From positions 16,464-28,600 of the forward strand of contig JAEMTX010000005.1 of the NCBI GenBank assembly GCA_016462055.1: a stretch of 12,137 bases of DNA. Reading direction: 5' to 3'. Below the pieces are notes generated by a model. It searched no databases and had not been told where the DNA came from. It worked only from the letters and a program-made list of their open reading frames with translations. This DNA comes from Acidimicrobiia bacterium (GTDB lineage Bacteria > Actinomycetota > Acidimicrobiia > Acidimicrobiales > Acidimicrobilacustridaceae). Shown piece after piece: positions 1 through 4,924 of the stretch; position 1 is the first letter of the stretch; each line of letters begins with the position of its first letter. Both the position numbers and the translations under genes were made by a program.

Positions 1-694
1 TTCGATGGCTCCGATGGTGTGTGGTGTCGGCACCGGTGGGCCGATGACTCGTGGGGGTGTTGAAGTTTCCCCCGTGAATGTTCCTGCGTGGCGCGCGTTT
101 CCGCTCCTCGCTCGACTTTCCGCTTCTACGGCGCTCCCGACGTTCGTTGACAACGACGCGAAGGCACTTGCGTTAGCCGAGGGCTGGTTGGGGGCGGCGC
201 AAGGTGTCGATAATTATCTCGCGATGGTTGTCTCGACTGGCGTGGGCGGGGGAATTGTTCTCGACGGTCGACTGCTTGATGGCGCCGACGGTAACGCTGG
301 CCACATCGGCCACATATGTGTTGAACCGGAAGGCCGGGCGTGTGCGTGTGGGTCACGCGGTTGTCTTGAGGCAGAAGCCTCAGGAACCGCCATTGCCGCG
401 ATCACCGGTCTTCCTGCGGCGGAAGCTTCAGTAGATGTCATCGAGCGCACAGGCCGGCTGGTCGGACGCGCGGTAGCAACGGTTGCAAACTTGCTCGATC
501 TGCGACTCGCAGTCGTTGCTGGTTCGGTCGCACTTGGTTTTGGCGATCCGTTCTTTGCTGCGGCGAATGACGAGATAGCGATGCGCGCGCAACTTGATTT
601 TTCTAGGGGTTGTGAACTTCGTCGTGGAGGTCTCGGTGCTGATGGTCCGCTCATAGGTGCGGCAGCTGTCGGCTGGCGCGGACTCGATCAGTAG
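1..694 (+). CDS. ROK-family sugar kinase (glucokinase-like), 5' end outside the window
   Basis: This is the C-terminal part of a ROK kinase, a family that phosphorylates glucose or related sugars and amino sugars with ATP or polyphosphate in the cytoplasm. The frame is open from the first bases, so the N-terminal phosphate-binding DxGxT motif lies upstream of the window. Visible are the catalytic-Asp region FVDNDAKA, the glycine-rich nucleotide-binding stretch STGVGGGI, and the ROK zinc signature with GHIGH followed by CACGSRGCLE. The His and three Cys ligands are intact. The C-terminus has a normal helical end (PLIGAAAVGW). The next gene starts 9 bases after the stop, so the two are probably co-transcribed. 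The family is near certain. The sugar substrate cannot be read from this fragment, and a ROK regulator is less likely because the catalytic and zinc motifs are intact and the C-terminus is enzyme-like. Confidence 0.93.
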   Translation, partial: SMAPMVCGVGTGGPMTRGGVEVSPVNVPAWRAFPLLARLSASTALPTFVDNDAKALALAEGWLGAAQGVDNYLAMVVSTGVGGGIVLDGRLLDGADGNAGHIGHICVEPEGRACACGSRGCLEAEASGTAIAAITGLPAAEASVDVIERTGRLVGRAVATVANLLDLRLAVVAGSVALGFGDPFFAAANDEIAMRAQLDFSRGCELRRGGLGADGPLIGAAAVGWRGLDQ

Positions 695-703
695 GATCAT
701 CTC

Positions 704-982
704 GTGGCCGATCAACCTTCTCCGCGCTGGATGCTTGCTGGAGCAGTTGCAGTTCTTCGTCACCCATCGCTGTGGACGACAGCGCTGCGACAACTAGTTC
801 GGTTAGCGCCAAGCGGTTGGTGGAAGCGTGCACCATTTCTTCCGCTACCCGACGCGGCCTATCTGAAGTTCCGAATGGTGACTGCCTATGGCGGGTCCGG
901 TGGCGATCCACGCGCCGAGGACCTCATTACCTATCTGCATTGGTGCCGGGCTTGGCCCGAAGTCACCTCAAAATCTCACTGA
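704..982 (+). CDS. Small conserved-looking Trp/Pro-rich protein of unknown function (92 aa)
   Basis: No function is recognised. The 92-residue product starts at GTG 704. AGGA at 693-696, overlapping the stop of the kinase gene, lies 7 bases upstream as a ribosome binding site. The protein is basic and rich in Trp, Pro and Leu, with two blocks that look structured and conserved: LRHPSLWTTALRQL and APFLPLPDAAYLKFRMVTAYGG, then DLITYLHWCRAWP. It has no clear membrane span or signal peptide. I recall similar roughly 90-residue hypothetical proteins in Acidimicrobiia and other actinobacteria, but cannot verify this here. The gene is 9 bases behind the ROK kinase gene and converges with the dehydrogenase gene, 4 bases from its stop. 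The coding call rests on spacing, ribosome binding site and non-random composition. Confidence 0.75.
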   Translation: MADQPSPRWMLAGAVAVLRHPSLWTTALRQLVRLAPSGWWKRAPFLPLPDAAYLKFRMVTAYGGSGGDPRAEDLITYLHWCRAWPEVTSKSH

Positions 983-986
983 CCAC

Positions 987-1835
987 TCAGGAAAGGTACT
1001 GATCGCCCGAAGCGCGCACGGTGATATCGCTGATCGACACGCCCCATGGTTGATCAATCACGTAGATGATTTGTTCTGCGAGTTCTTCGGGTGAGATCGC
1101 CCAGTAGCGAATGTTCTCGGGATCGGTGAGGCCTTCGGATTCACCTGGCGTCATGAACTTCGCCGCGTTCTCGCGGAACGAGTCCATGTTCTGTCCGAGT
1201 ATTCCGATCATTGCGTCGCCGTTAATGATTGACGCCCCGAGGTTTGTGCCGATGACGCCAGTTGGTTTGACCGTGGTGACCTTGATCCGGCCCTGTGATT
1301 CGATCCGCAGCGACTCCGACAGAACATTGACGGCGGCTTTTGTGGCCGTATAGATAGCGGAACCAGCGACCGGAACATTTCCGTAGATCGACGAAATGTT
1401 TACGACCTGGCCACGACCTTGCTCGATCATCTGATCGTGAACCGCTGAGATGCCGTTAACGACACCTTTGAAGTTGATGTCGATACACCGACTCCAAGCA
1501 TCGGCAGCGATGACATGATCGGCCCAAAACGCGAGGGGCATGGTTCCAGCATTGTTGACAAGCACGTCGATAGATCCGAAGTGCTCGATACATGAGCGAG
1601 CCATCGCCATTGTTTGGGCGGGGTCGGTGACATCGACCGCACATGCGTGCACAGAATGACCTTGAGCCTGGAGTTCGGCAGCGAGTGACGCCACGCCATC
1701 GGCATCGATATCGGCGGCAAGTACCTTGGCGCCGCGTTCCGACGCGATCTTGGTGACGAGCCGACCGAAGCCACTTGCCGCTCCCGTCACGATGATCGAT
1801 CGTCCTGTCAGAAATCCATTGCCAGTAACAGTCAT
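987..1835 (-). CDS. Short-chain dehydrogenase/reductase (classical SDR, YdfG-like)
   Basis: The product is a 282-residue NAD(P)-dependent oxidoreductase with a Rossmann fold. Visible are the cofactor motif TGAASGFG (17-24), acidic residues after strand two (AADID, 40-44) that would favour NAD over NADP, NNAG (94-97), the structural Asn in DINFKG (N121), the catalytic Ser in NISSIYG (S149) and YTATK with Y162 and K166. The tail, with SPEELAEQIIYVIDQP, resembles YdfG-type 3-hydroxyacid or serine dehydrogenases, but the substrate is unknown. The frame stays open upstream to 2006. The start at 1835 (MTVTGNGF) is chosen because the Rossmann domain begins there and longer versions would run into the divergent gene. 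No Shine-Dalgarno is evident; a TACGGT box 7 bases upstream would fit a leaderless transcript. The family is certain, the role is not. Confidence 0.93.
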   Translation of the reverse strand: MTVTGNGFLTGRSIIVTGAASGFGRLVTKIASERGAKVLAADIDADGVASLAAELQAQGHSVHACAVDVTDPAQTMAMARSCIEHFGSIDVLVNNAGTMPLAFWADHVIAADAWSRCIDINFKGVVNGISAVHDQMIEQGRGQVVNISSIYGNVPVAGSAIYTATKAAVNVLSESLRIESQGRIKVTTVKPTGVIGTNLGASIINGDAMIGILGQNMDSFRENAAKFMTPGESEGLTDPENIRYWAISPEELAEQIIYVIDQPWGVSISDITVRASGDQYLS

Positions 1836-1871
1836 GACGATGACCGTATCGCTGGTCGGTAACCTGCGCGT
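1836..1871. promoter_or_regulatory. Divergent promoter gap with two candidate -10 boxes
   Basis: Only 36 bases separate the divergent starts of the dehydrogenase and the lipoate-ligase-like gene. On the plus strand TAACCT (1860-1865) ends 6 bases before GTG 1872. On the minus strand TACGGT (1848 down to 1843) ends 7 bases before the ATG at 1835. Both fit TANNNT at a distance expected for leaderless transcripts, which are common in actinobacteria, and neither gene has a clear Shine-Dalgarno. No convincing -35 boxes are seen, so this is a weak call from spacing alone. Confidence 0.3.
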
Positions 1872-2534
1872 GTGGCTCGTTGGGATGTTGTGAGAGCAAA
1901 GGGAGATGCACGTGGCTTCCATAGCCATGGCATTCCTGATGGCGCACAGCGTTCGGTGCGTGTGCTCGATGTGAAGAGTTCGGCGCTCGCCCTCGGTTCG
2001 GCACAAGCGATCGACGACGTTGACCTTGAAGTAGCGAAGCGACTCGGCATCGATGTGTTCAATCGCCAGAGCGGGGGAGGAGCAGTGCTACTCGATCCCG
2101 GAGCACAACTCTGGATCGATGTCGTCATTGGCCGCTCTGATCCGCTGTGGCAGGACGATGTCAGCCTGGCGTCGCAATGGCTCGGCGATGTGTGGGTGGC
2201 TGCGTTGCGTTTGGTGGGAGTCGAAGGTGTCGTGCACCGGGGAACAATGGTGACGAACGCGCTGTCGTCCGTTGTGTGTTTTGCTGGTCTTGCTGCCGGT
2301 GAAGTGACAGCGGATGGTGCGAAGGTCGTTGGCATTTCACAACGGCGGACACGTGCGGGCGCCCGCTTTCAATGCTCGGTGCCGTTGCATTGGGATGCAA
2401 TGCGTCATGGCGACCTGCTGGCTCCGGGTATCGCAAAGCGGGGCGGGTCGATCACCGAGGTTGCCGTGGCCGCTGTACCGCTCGGAGATCCTGCGTTTGA
2501 TCTACGCGACGCGTTTATCGACGCTCTGCCGTAA
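1872..2534 (+). CDS. Biotin/lipoate-protein-ligase-fold protein
   Basis: This 220-residue protein has the BPL/LPL catalytic fold, which attaches lipoate, octanoate or biotin to carrier proteins. Visible are ALGSAQ (41-46), the glycine-rich loop RQSGGGAVLL (65-74), a strand LWIDVVI (80-86) matching the post-loop strand of LplA and LipB, and GAKVVGISQRR (149-159) with the expected catalytic Lys at about 151. At the position where LplA and LipB usually carry His (GGGAVxH) this protein has Leu, so its acyl-transfer chemistry or substrate may differ. GTG 1872 is the first start downstream of the divergent gene and leaves a normal N-terminus. It lies immediately upstream of the mraZ gap with no strong terminator between, so read-through into the cell wall cluster is possible. 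The fold is confident; the substrate is open. Confidence 0.85.
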   Translation: MARWDVVRAKGDARGFHSHGIPDGAQRSVRVLDVKSSALALGSAQAIDDVDLEVAKRLGIDVFNRQSGGGAVLLDPGAQLWIDVVIGRSDPLWQDDVSLASQWLGDVWVAALRLVGVEGVVHRGTMVTNALSSVVCFAGLAAGEVTADGAKVVGISQRRTRAGARFQCSVPLHWDAMRHGDLLAPGIAKRGGSITEVAVAAVPLGDPAFDLRDAFIDALP

Positions 2535-2597
2535 TCGTTCTGAGGAATTTTCACCGACCGGTTCCCTGTCCTCGGTGTACTCGTCGTGCCTGGACCC

Positions 2598-2677
2598 GGG
2601 CTGCCCTGAGTTTGGCCCTCGGCTTGCCCTGAGCCTGACTGCGAGCTTGGGCCTGCCCAGAGGCCAATTCGCAGCCC
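2598..2677 (+). promoter_or_regulatory. Possible structured element upstream of mraZ
   Basis: GGGCTGC (2598-2604) is perfectly complementary to GCAGCCC (2671-2677). Inside it TTGGC (2612-2616) and CTC (2618-2620) pair with GCCAA (2663-2667) and GAG (2660-2662), leaving one bulged C. A competing imperfect hairpin is possible at 2641-2672. The stretch also contains TGCCCTGAG twice (2602 and 2625) and a related TGCCCAGAG (2654). It could be a terminator-like end for the upstream gene, a leader of a longer mraZ transcript, or a chance fold in GC-rich DNA. No T-run follows it. Confidence 0.25.
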
Positions 2678-2740
2678 AAACCACCAGGTTCAGAGGAGAA
2701 ATGGGCCTTTGGGGTGGTCAGGGGAGGGATGTACTTGCGA

Positions 2741-2766
2741 AGTGGGGGAAAGTGGGGCAAGATAAC
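2741..2766 (+). promoter_or_regulatory. Candidate MraZ operator and mraZ promoter
   Basis: Two direct repeats, AGTGGGGGAA (2741-2750) and AGTGGGGCAA (2751-2760), stand exactly 10 bases apart. This places TGGGG at 2743 and 2753, one helical turn apart. Known MraZ boxes upstream of mraZ are TGGGN direct repeats with 5-base spacers (Escherichia coli) or AAAGTG-type repeats (Mollicutes), and this site matches both descriptions. GATAAC (2761-2766) just downstream is a possible -10, which would put the operator over the promoter as expected for autorepression. TTGCGA (2735-2740) is a poor -35 at a long distance. The operator is well supported by pattern and place; the promoter is tentative. Confidence 0.6.
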
Positions 2767-2776
2767 AACTCGTAGG

Positions 2777-2792
2777 GGCTCCATGGGGAGCC
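2777..2792 (+). promoter_or_regulatory. Hairpin in the mraZ 5' leader
   Basis: GGCTCC (2777-2782) and GGAGCC (2787-2792) form a perfect 6-base-pair stem with an ATGG loop. It ends 3 bases before the mraZ ribosome binding site GGAGAGG (2796-2802). If transcription starts near 2772, the hairpin would sit at the very 5' end of the mRNA, where it could protect the transcript or affect ribosome access. It is short and could be chance; there is no T-run, so it is not an intrinsic terminator. Confidence 0.35.
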
Positions 2793-2811
2793 GGTGGAGA
2801 GGATTGTTGGC

Positions 2812-3231
2812 ATGTTCGTGGGGACGTTTGAGCATTCGCTCGATGACAAGGGCCGAGTGGTCCTTCCCGCGACCTTCCGCGCCCAGTTGGTCGATAAGGG
2901 CTTTATTTCTCAGCTCGATCGCTGTCTTGGCCTCTGGACCGAAGAGGGATTTGGCGAAATGGCGAACCGTCTTCAGGACAAGGTTCGCTCGGGCGAAACC
3001 AGCCAGGAATCGCTCCGTGCCTTCGCCGCCAACGCCCACGAGGTCCGACCCGATTCTCAAGGTCGCATCACTATCCCCCAGCGTTTGCGCGAGTTCGCCT
3101 CGCTCGACAAAGAGGCCGTGGTCATCGGCGCCTTTGGCCGCATCGAGATCTGGAACGCCGGCCGCTGGAACGACCAAGCCTCACTCGCCGACGACAGCCT
3201 CACCCAAGCCGTTACGTCATTGGGGCTCTAG
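2812..3231 (+). CDS. mraZ: Transcriptional regulator MraZ
   Basis: MraZ is a ring-forming DNA-binding protein with two SpoVT/AbrB-like domains. It represses its own dcw promoter by binding direct repeats upstream. The product is 139 residues, close to the usual length of about 140-150. It starts with MFVGTFEHSLDDKGR, typical of the family, and has both diagnostic DxxxR motifs, DKGR (12-15) with VVLP after it and DSQGR (81-85) with ITIP after it. ATG 2812 is preferred over the in-frame GTG 2794 because GGAGAGG (2796-2802) lies 9 bases before the ATG and overlaps the GTG. Candidate binding repeats lie 55-70 bases upstream. It is the first gene of the cluster and is separated from rsmH by 239 bases, the only large gap in the cluster. 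Confidence 0.96.
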   Translation: MFVGTFEHSLDDKGRVVLPATFRAQLVDKGFISQLDRCLGLWTEEGFGEMANRLQDKVRSGETSQESLRAFAANAHEVRPDSQGRITIPQRLREFASLDKEAVVIGAFGRIEIWNAGRWNDQASLADDSLTQAVTSLGL

Positions 3232-3282
3232 TCCGTGTCATGTCCCCCTTCTCCCTGTCCCTGACCCAGAAACGAAAGGACC

Positions 3283-3463
3283 ACCTCTGCGACCGAGCCG
3301 GTCGCCCGATTTTCAGCAGTCTCTCGGAATACACGATGGAAGGCCCCTACTCCGCCCGCTTCCCATCGAGCCCGACCGGGGAGAAATCCCGGCGGGCGAC
3401 CGTGTTCCGAGGGACTGCTGAGGACCGGCCCCGGCTTTGCCGGCTGGCTCCGCAGCGAGAGGT
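3283..3463 (+). promoter_or_regulatory. Structured leader RNA between mraZ and rsmH (three-way junction)
   Basis: The plus strand of this gap folds strongly. Helix P1 pairs 3306-3332 with 3402-3428: 22 Watson-Crick pairs, 4 G-U pairs and one A-C mismatch. It closes a junction with P2 (3334-3342 with 3359-3368, one bulged C, 16-base loop) and P3 (3370-3380 with 3388-3397, one bulged A, loop GAGAAAT). The junction linkers are only 1, 1 and 4 bases. The four G-U pairs become A-C mismatches on the other strand, so the RNA is read in the direction of rsmH. Below P1, 3297-3301 can pair with 3431-3435 and 3287-3291 with 3451-3455. A mraW RNA motif is known upstream of mraW in actinobacteria; membership cannot be tested here. 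The RNA probably controls expression of rsmH and the genes behind it. Confidence 0.75.
3289..3313 (+). terminator. Terminator-like or competing hairpin at the leader base
   Basis: GCGACCG (3289-3295) and CGGTCGC (3299-3305) form a perfect 7-base-pair stem with an AGC triloop. After four bases (CCGA) comes TTTT (3310-3313). This resembles a weak intrinsic terminator or attenuator 58-82 bases after the mraZ stop. The short T-run and the four-base gap make termination uncertain. The hairpin is exclusive with the lower extension of the long leader fold, because both use 3289-3301. Confidence 0.4.
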
Positions 3464-3470
3464 TTCCGAT

Positions 3471-4412
3471 ATGGCCGAGAACCACGATGAGTTCGACCAC
3501 CAGCCGGTGATGCTCGACGAGATCGTGGCGGCCTTCGATTCGGTCCCTGCAGGTTGGGTCATTGACGCCACGCTTGGCGGTGCTGGGCATTCGGTAGCAA
3601 TTCTCGATGCGTACCCGCACCTTTGCGTTCTTGGCATCGACCAGGACGTCGACGCTCTTGTTGTGGCTCGTGATCGTCTGGCTCGCTTCGGTGAGCGAGC
3701 TCGCACCGTGCAGGCCCGATTCGATTCGTTCGCGGCGATTGTTCGATCGGAACTCCATGATCAGCCAATTGTTGGTGCACTCTTTGATCTCGGCGTGAGT
3801 TCTCCGCAGTTTGACCGCGCTGAGCGTGGCTTCAGTTATCGATTCGATGCCGCTCTCGACATGCGAATGGACGCCTCGCAGTCATTGAGCGCAATGACTG
3901 TCGTCAATGAGTACGACGAAAAGCAACTTGCTCGAGTTCTTCGCGACTTCGGCGATGAACGATTTGCCGGTCGAATTGCGCGCTCGATCATCGCTGCGCG
4001 TCCGGTTGAGACCACGACGCAACTCGCGGAAATCACTCGTGACGCTATTCCGGCACCGGCGCGGCGAACAGGTGGGCATCCAGCAAAGCGCACGTTCCAG
4101 GCCATTCGCATTGAAGTCAACAATGAACTCACGATTCTTCCGGTCGCGGTGGAAGCTGCAATCGACTCGCTGAGCACCGGCGGCCGGCTGGTCGTGCTGT
4201 CCTACCACTCAGGTGAGGATCGTATTGTTAAGAAGGTCATGCGCGACGCGGAATCTGGTGGATGCACCTGTCCGCCAAACCTTCCCTGCGTTTGCGGGGC
4301 CCTCTCGAAAGTTCGCCTCATTCGTCGTGGCGGAACAACGCCAAGTGCTTCTGAATGCAGCGTGAATCCTCGTGCTGAAAGCGCTCGCCTCCGGTTAGCG
4401 GAACGATCATGA
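3471..4412 (+). CDS. rsmH: 16S rRNA (cytosine1402-N4)-methyltransferase RsmH
   Basis: RsmH (MraW) methylates N4 of C1402 in 16S rRNA, using S-adenosylmethionine, in the ribosomal P site. The product is 313 residues, the usual length. Motifs in order: HQPVMLDEIV (10-19), the SAM-binding loop DATLGGAGHS (32-41), GIDQD (55-59), FDLGVSSPQFD (105-115), GFSYRFDAALDMRMD (120-134), HPAKRTFQAIRIEVNNEL (203-220), LSYHSGEDRIVK (243-254), a Cys cluster C265, C267, C273 and C275, and RAESARLR at the end. ATG 3471 is chosen because the family begins near HQPVM and GAGAGG (3457-3462) lies 8 bases upstream. The frame is open back to 3240, but that part is the structured leader, not protein. The stop overlaps the next start by 4 bases (ATGA). 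Confidence 0.97.
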   Translation: MAENHDEFDHQPVMLDEIVAAFDSVPAGWVIDATLGGAGHSVAILDAYPHLCVLGIDQDVDALVVARDRLARFGERARTVQARFDSFAAIVRSELHDQPIVGALFDLGVSSPQFDRAERGFSYRFDAALDMRMDASQSLSAMTVVNEYDEKQLARVLRDFGDERFAGRIARSIIAARPVETTTQLAEITRDAIPAPARRTGGHPAKRTFQAIRIEVNNELTILPVAVEAAIDSLSTGGRLVVLSYHSGEDRIVKKVMRDAESGGCTCPPNLPCVCGALSKVRLIRRGGTTPSASECSVNPRAESARLRLAERS

Positions 4413-4924
4413 CCAGCGCTCGAGTAGCCGCAGAAGGGCGCCGATCGGCCGCGCTTCGTGAATCGCCGATAGCGCCTCGTGAGAGCATTCGATCGCGGCT
4501 GCGACTTGTAGATCGCACCGCACCTGAACGTCGCCGCATCGGACTGATCGCCGCTGTCGGTGGCGTTGTGGTCGTGCTCTTTGCTATTGCTGCCGCTCAG
4601 ACGCTGATCATCTCCGAACAGGCGCATATCGATCGAGTGACTACGCGAATCGGTGAAGCAGAAACAAGGGCGGAACTTCTTCGGGTTGAACTCGCGCAAT
4701 TGCAGAGTCCTCAAAATGTCACAGCGTTAGCCACGACCAAGCTTGGAATGATTCCGGCGCCAACTCCGGTCTATCTCCAGCCCAAGGGAACTGACGACGC
4801 GCGCGCAGGCGAAATGCCACCCGCTCCGACGCCGACAACAGTTCCGAAGGCGAAGACGCCGCCGTCCACAGTGGCGAAAGCGACGACTCCGACCACCGCG
4901 GCAACAACGGTAGCGAAGCGATGA
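4409..4924 (+). CDS. ftsL: FtsL-like divisome protein
   Basis: This is a 171-residue bitopic membrane protein in the place of ftsL. FtsL forms the FtsQLB complex that activates FtsWI at the septum. It has a basic cytoplasmic N-terminus (1-43, Arg-rich), one membrane span (about 44-68), a coiled-coil-like helix (about 69-100, with EAETRAELLRVELAQL), and the short conserved end region SPQNVTALATTKLGM (100-114) typical of FtsL and DivIC-like proteins. A Thr/Pro/Ala/Lys-rich tail of about 45 residues follows and should lie outside the membrane. Sequence conservation in this family is weak, so the call rests on architecture, the LGM region and position between rsmH and ftsI. Both ends overlap neighbours by 4 bases. 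A DivIC/FtsB-type protein is the alternative. Confidence 0.85.
   Translation: MTSARVAAEGRRSAALRESPIAPRESIRSRLRLVDRTAPERRRIGLIAAVGGVVVVLFAIAAAQTLIISEQAHIDRVTTRIGEAETRAELLRVELAQLQSPQNVTALATTKLGMIPAPTPVYLQPKGTDDARAGEMPPAPTPTTVPKAKTPPSTVAKATTPTTAATTVAKR

Noticed and set aside
978..989. Bidirectional terminator between the convergent stops at 982 and 987
   Set aside because: Only a 4-base-pair stem (CTGA/TCAG) with no T-runs.
1836..2006. Longer N-terminus for the minus-strand dehydrogenase
   Set aside because: It would overlap the divergent ligase-like gene and add residues with no place before the Rossmann fold.
2552..2577. Terminator after the ligase-like gene (CACCGA with TCGGTG)
   Set aside because: Only a 6-base-pair stem with a 14-base loop and no following T-run.
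2701..2775. 24-codon reading frame starting ATG 2701 behind GAGGAG
   Set aside because: The purine-rich block is only 2 bases from the ATG, the frame runs through the operator repeats, and it probably lies upstream of the mraZ transcript.
2794..2811. GTG 2794 as the mraZ start
   Set aside because: The GTG overlaps the ribosome binding site that serves ATG 2812, and MraZ proteins typically begin with MF-G(T/N).
2714..3421. 235-codon plus-strand reading frame over mraZ
   Set aside because: It is a shadow of mraZ in another frame and has no recognisable motifs.
3240..3470. In-frame open extension of rsmH by 77 codons back to ATG 3240
   Set aside because: The residues do not resemble RsmH, the family starts near HQPVM, a good ribosome binding site precedes ATG 3471, and the stretch is explained by the structured leader.
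3232..3470. RNase P RNA or another known housekeeping RNA in the mraZ-rsmH gap
   Set aside because: The gap is too short for RNase P RNA and lacks its conserved GAGGAAAGTCC core; no tRNA, tmRNA or SRP signature is seen.
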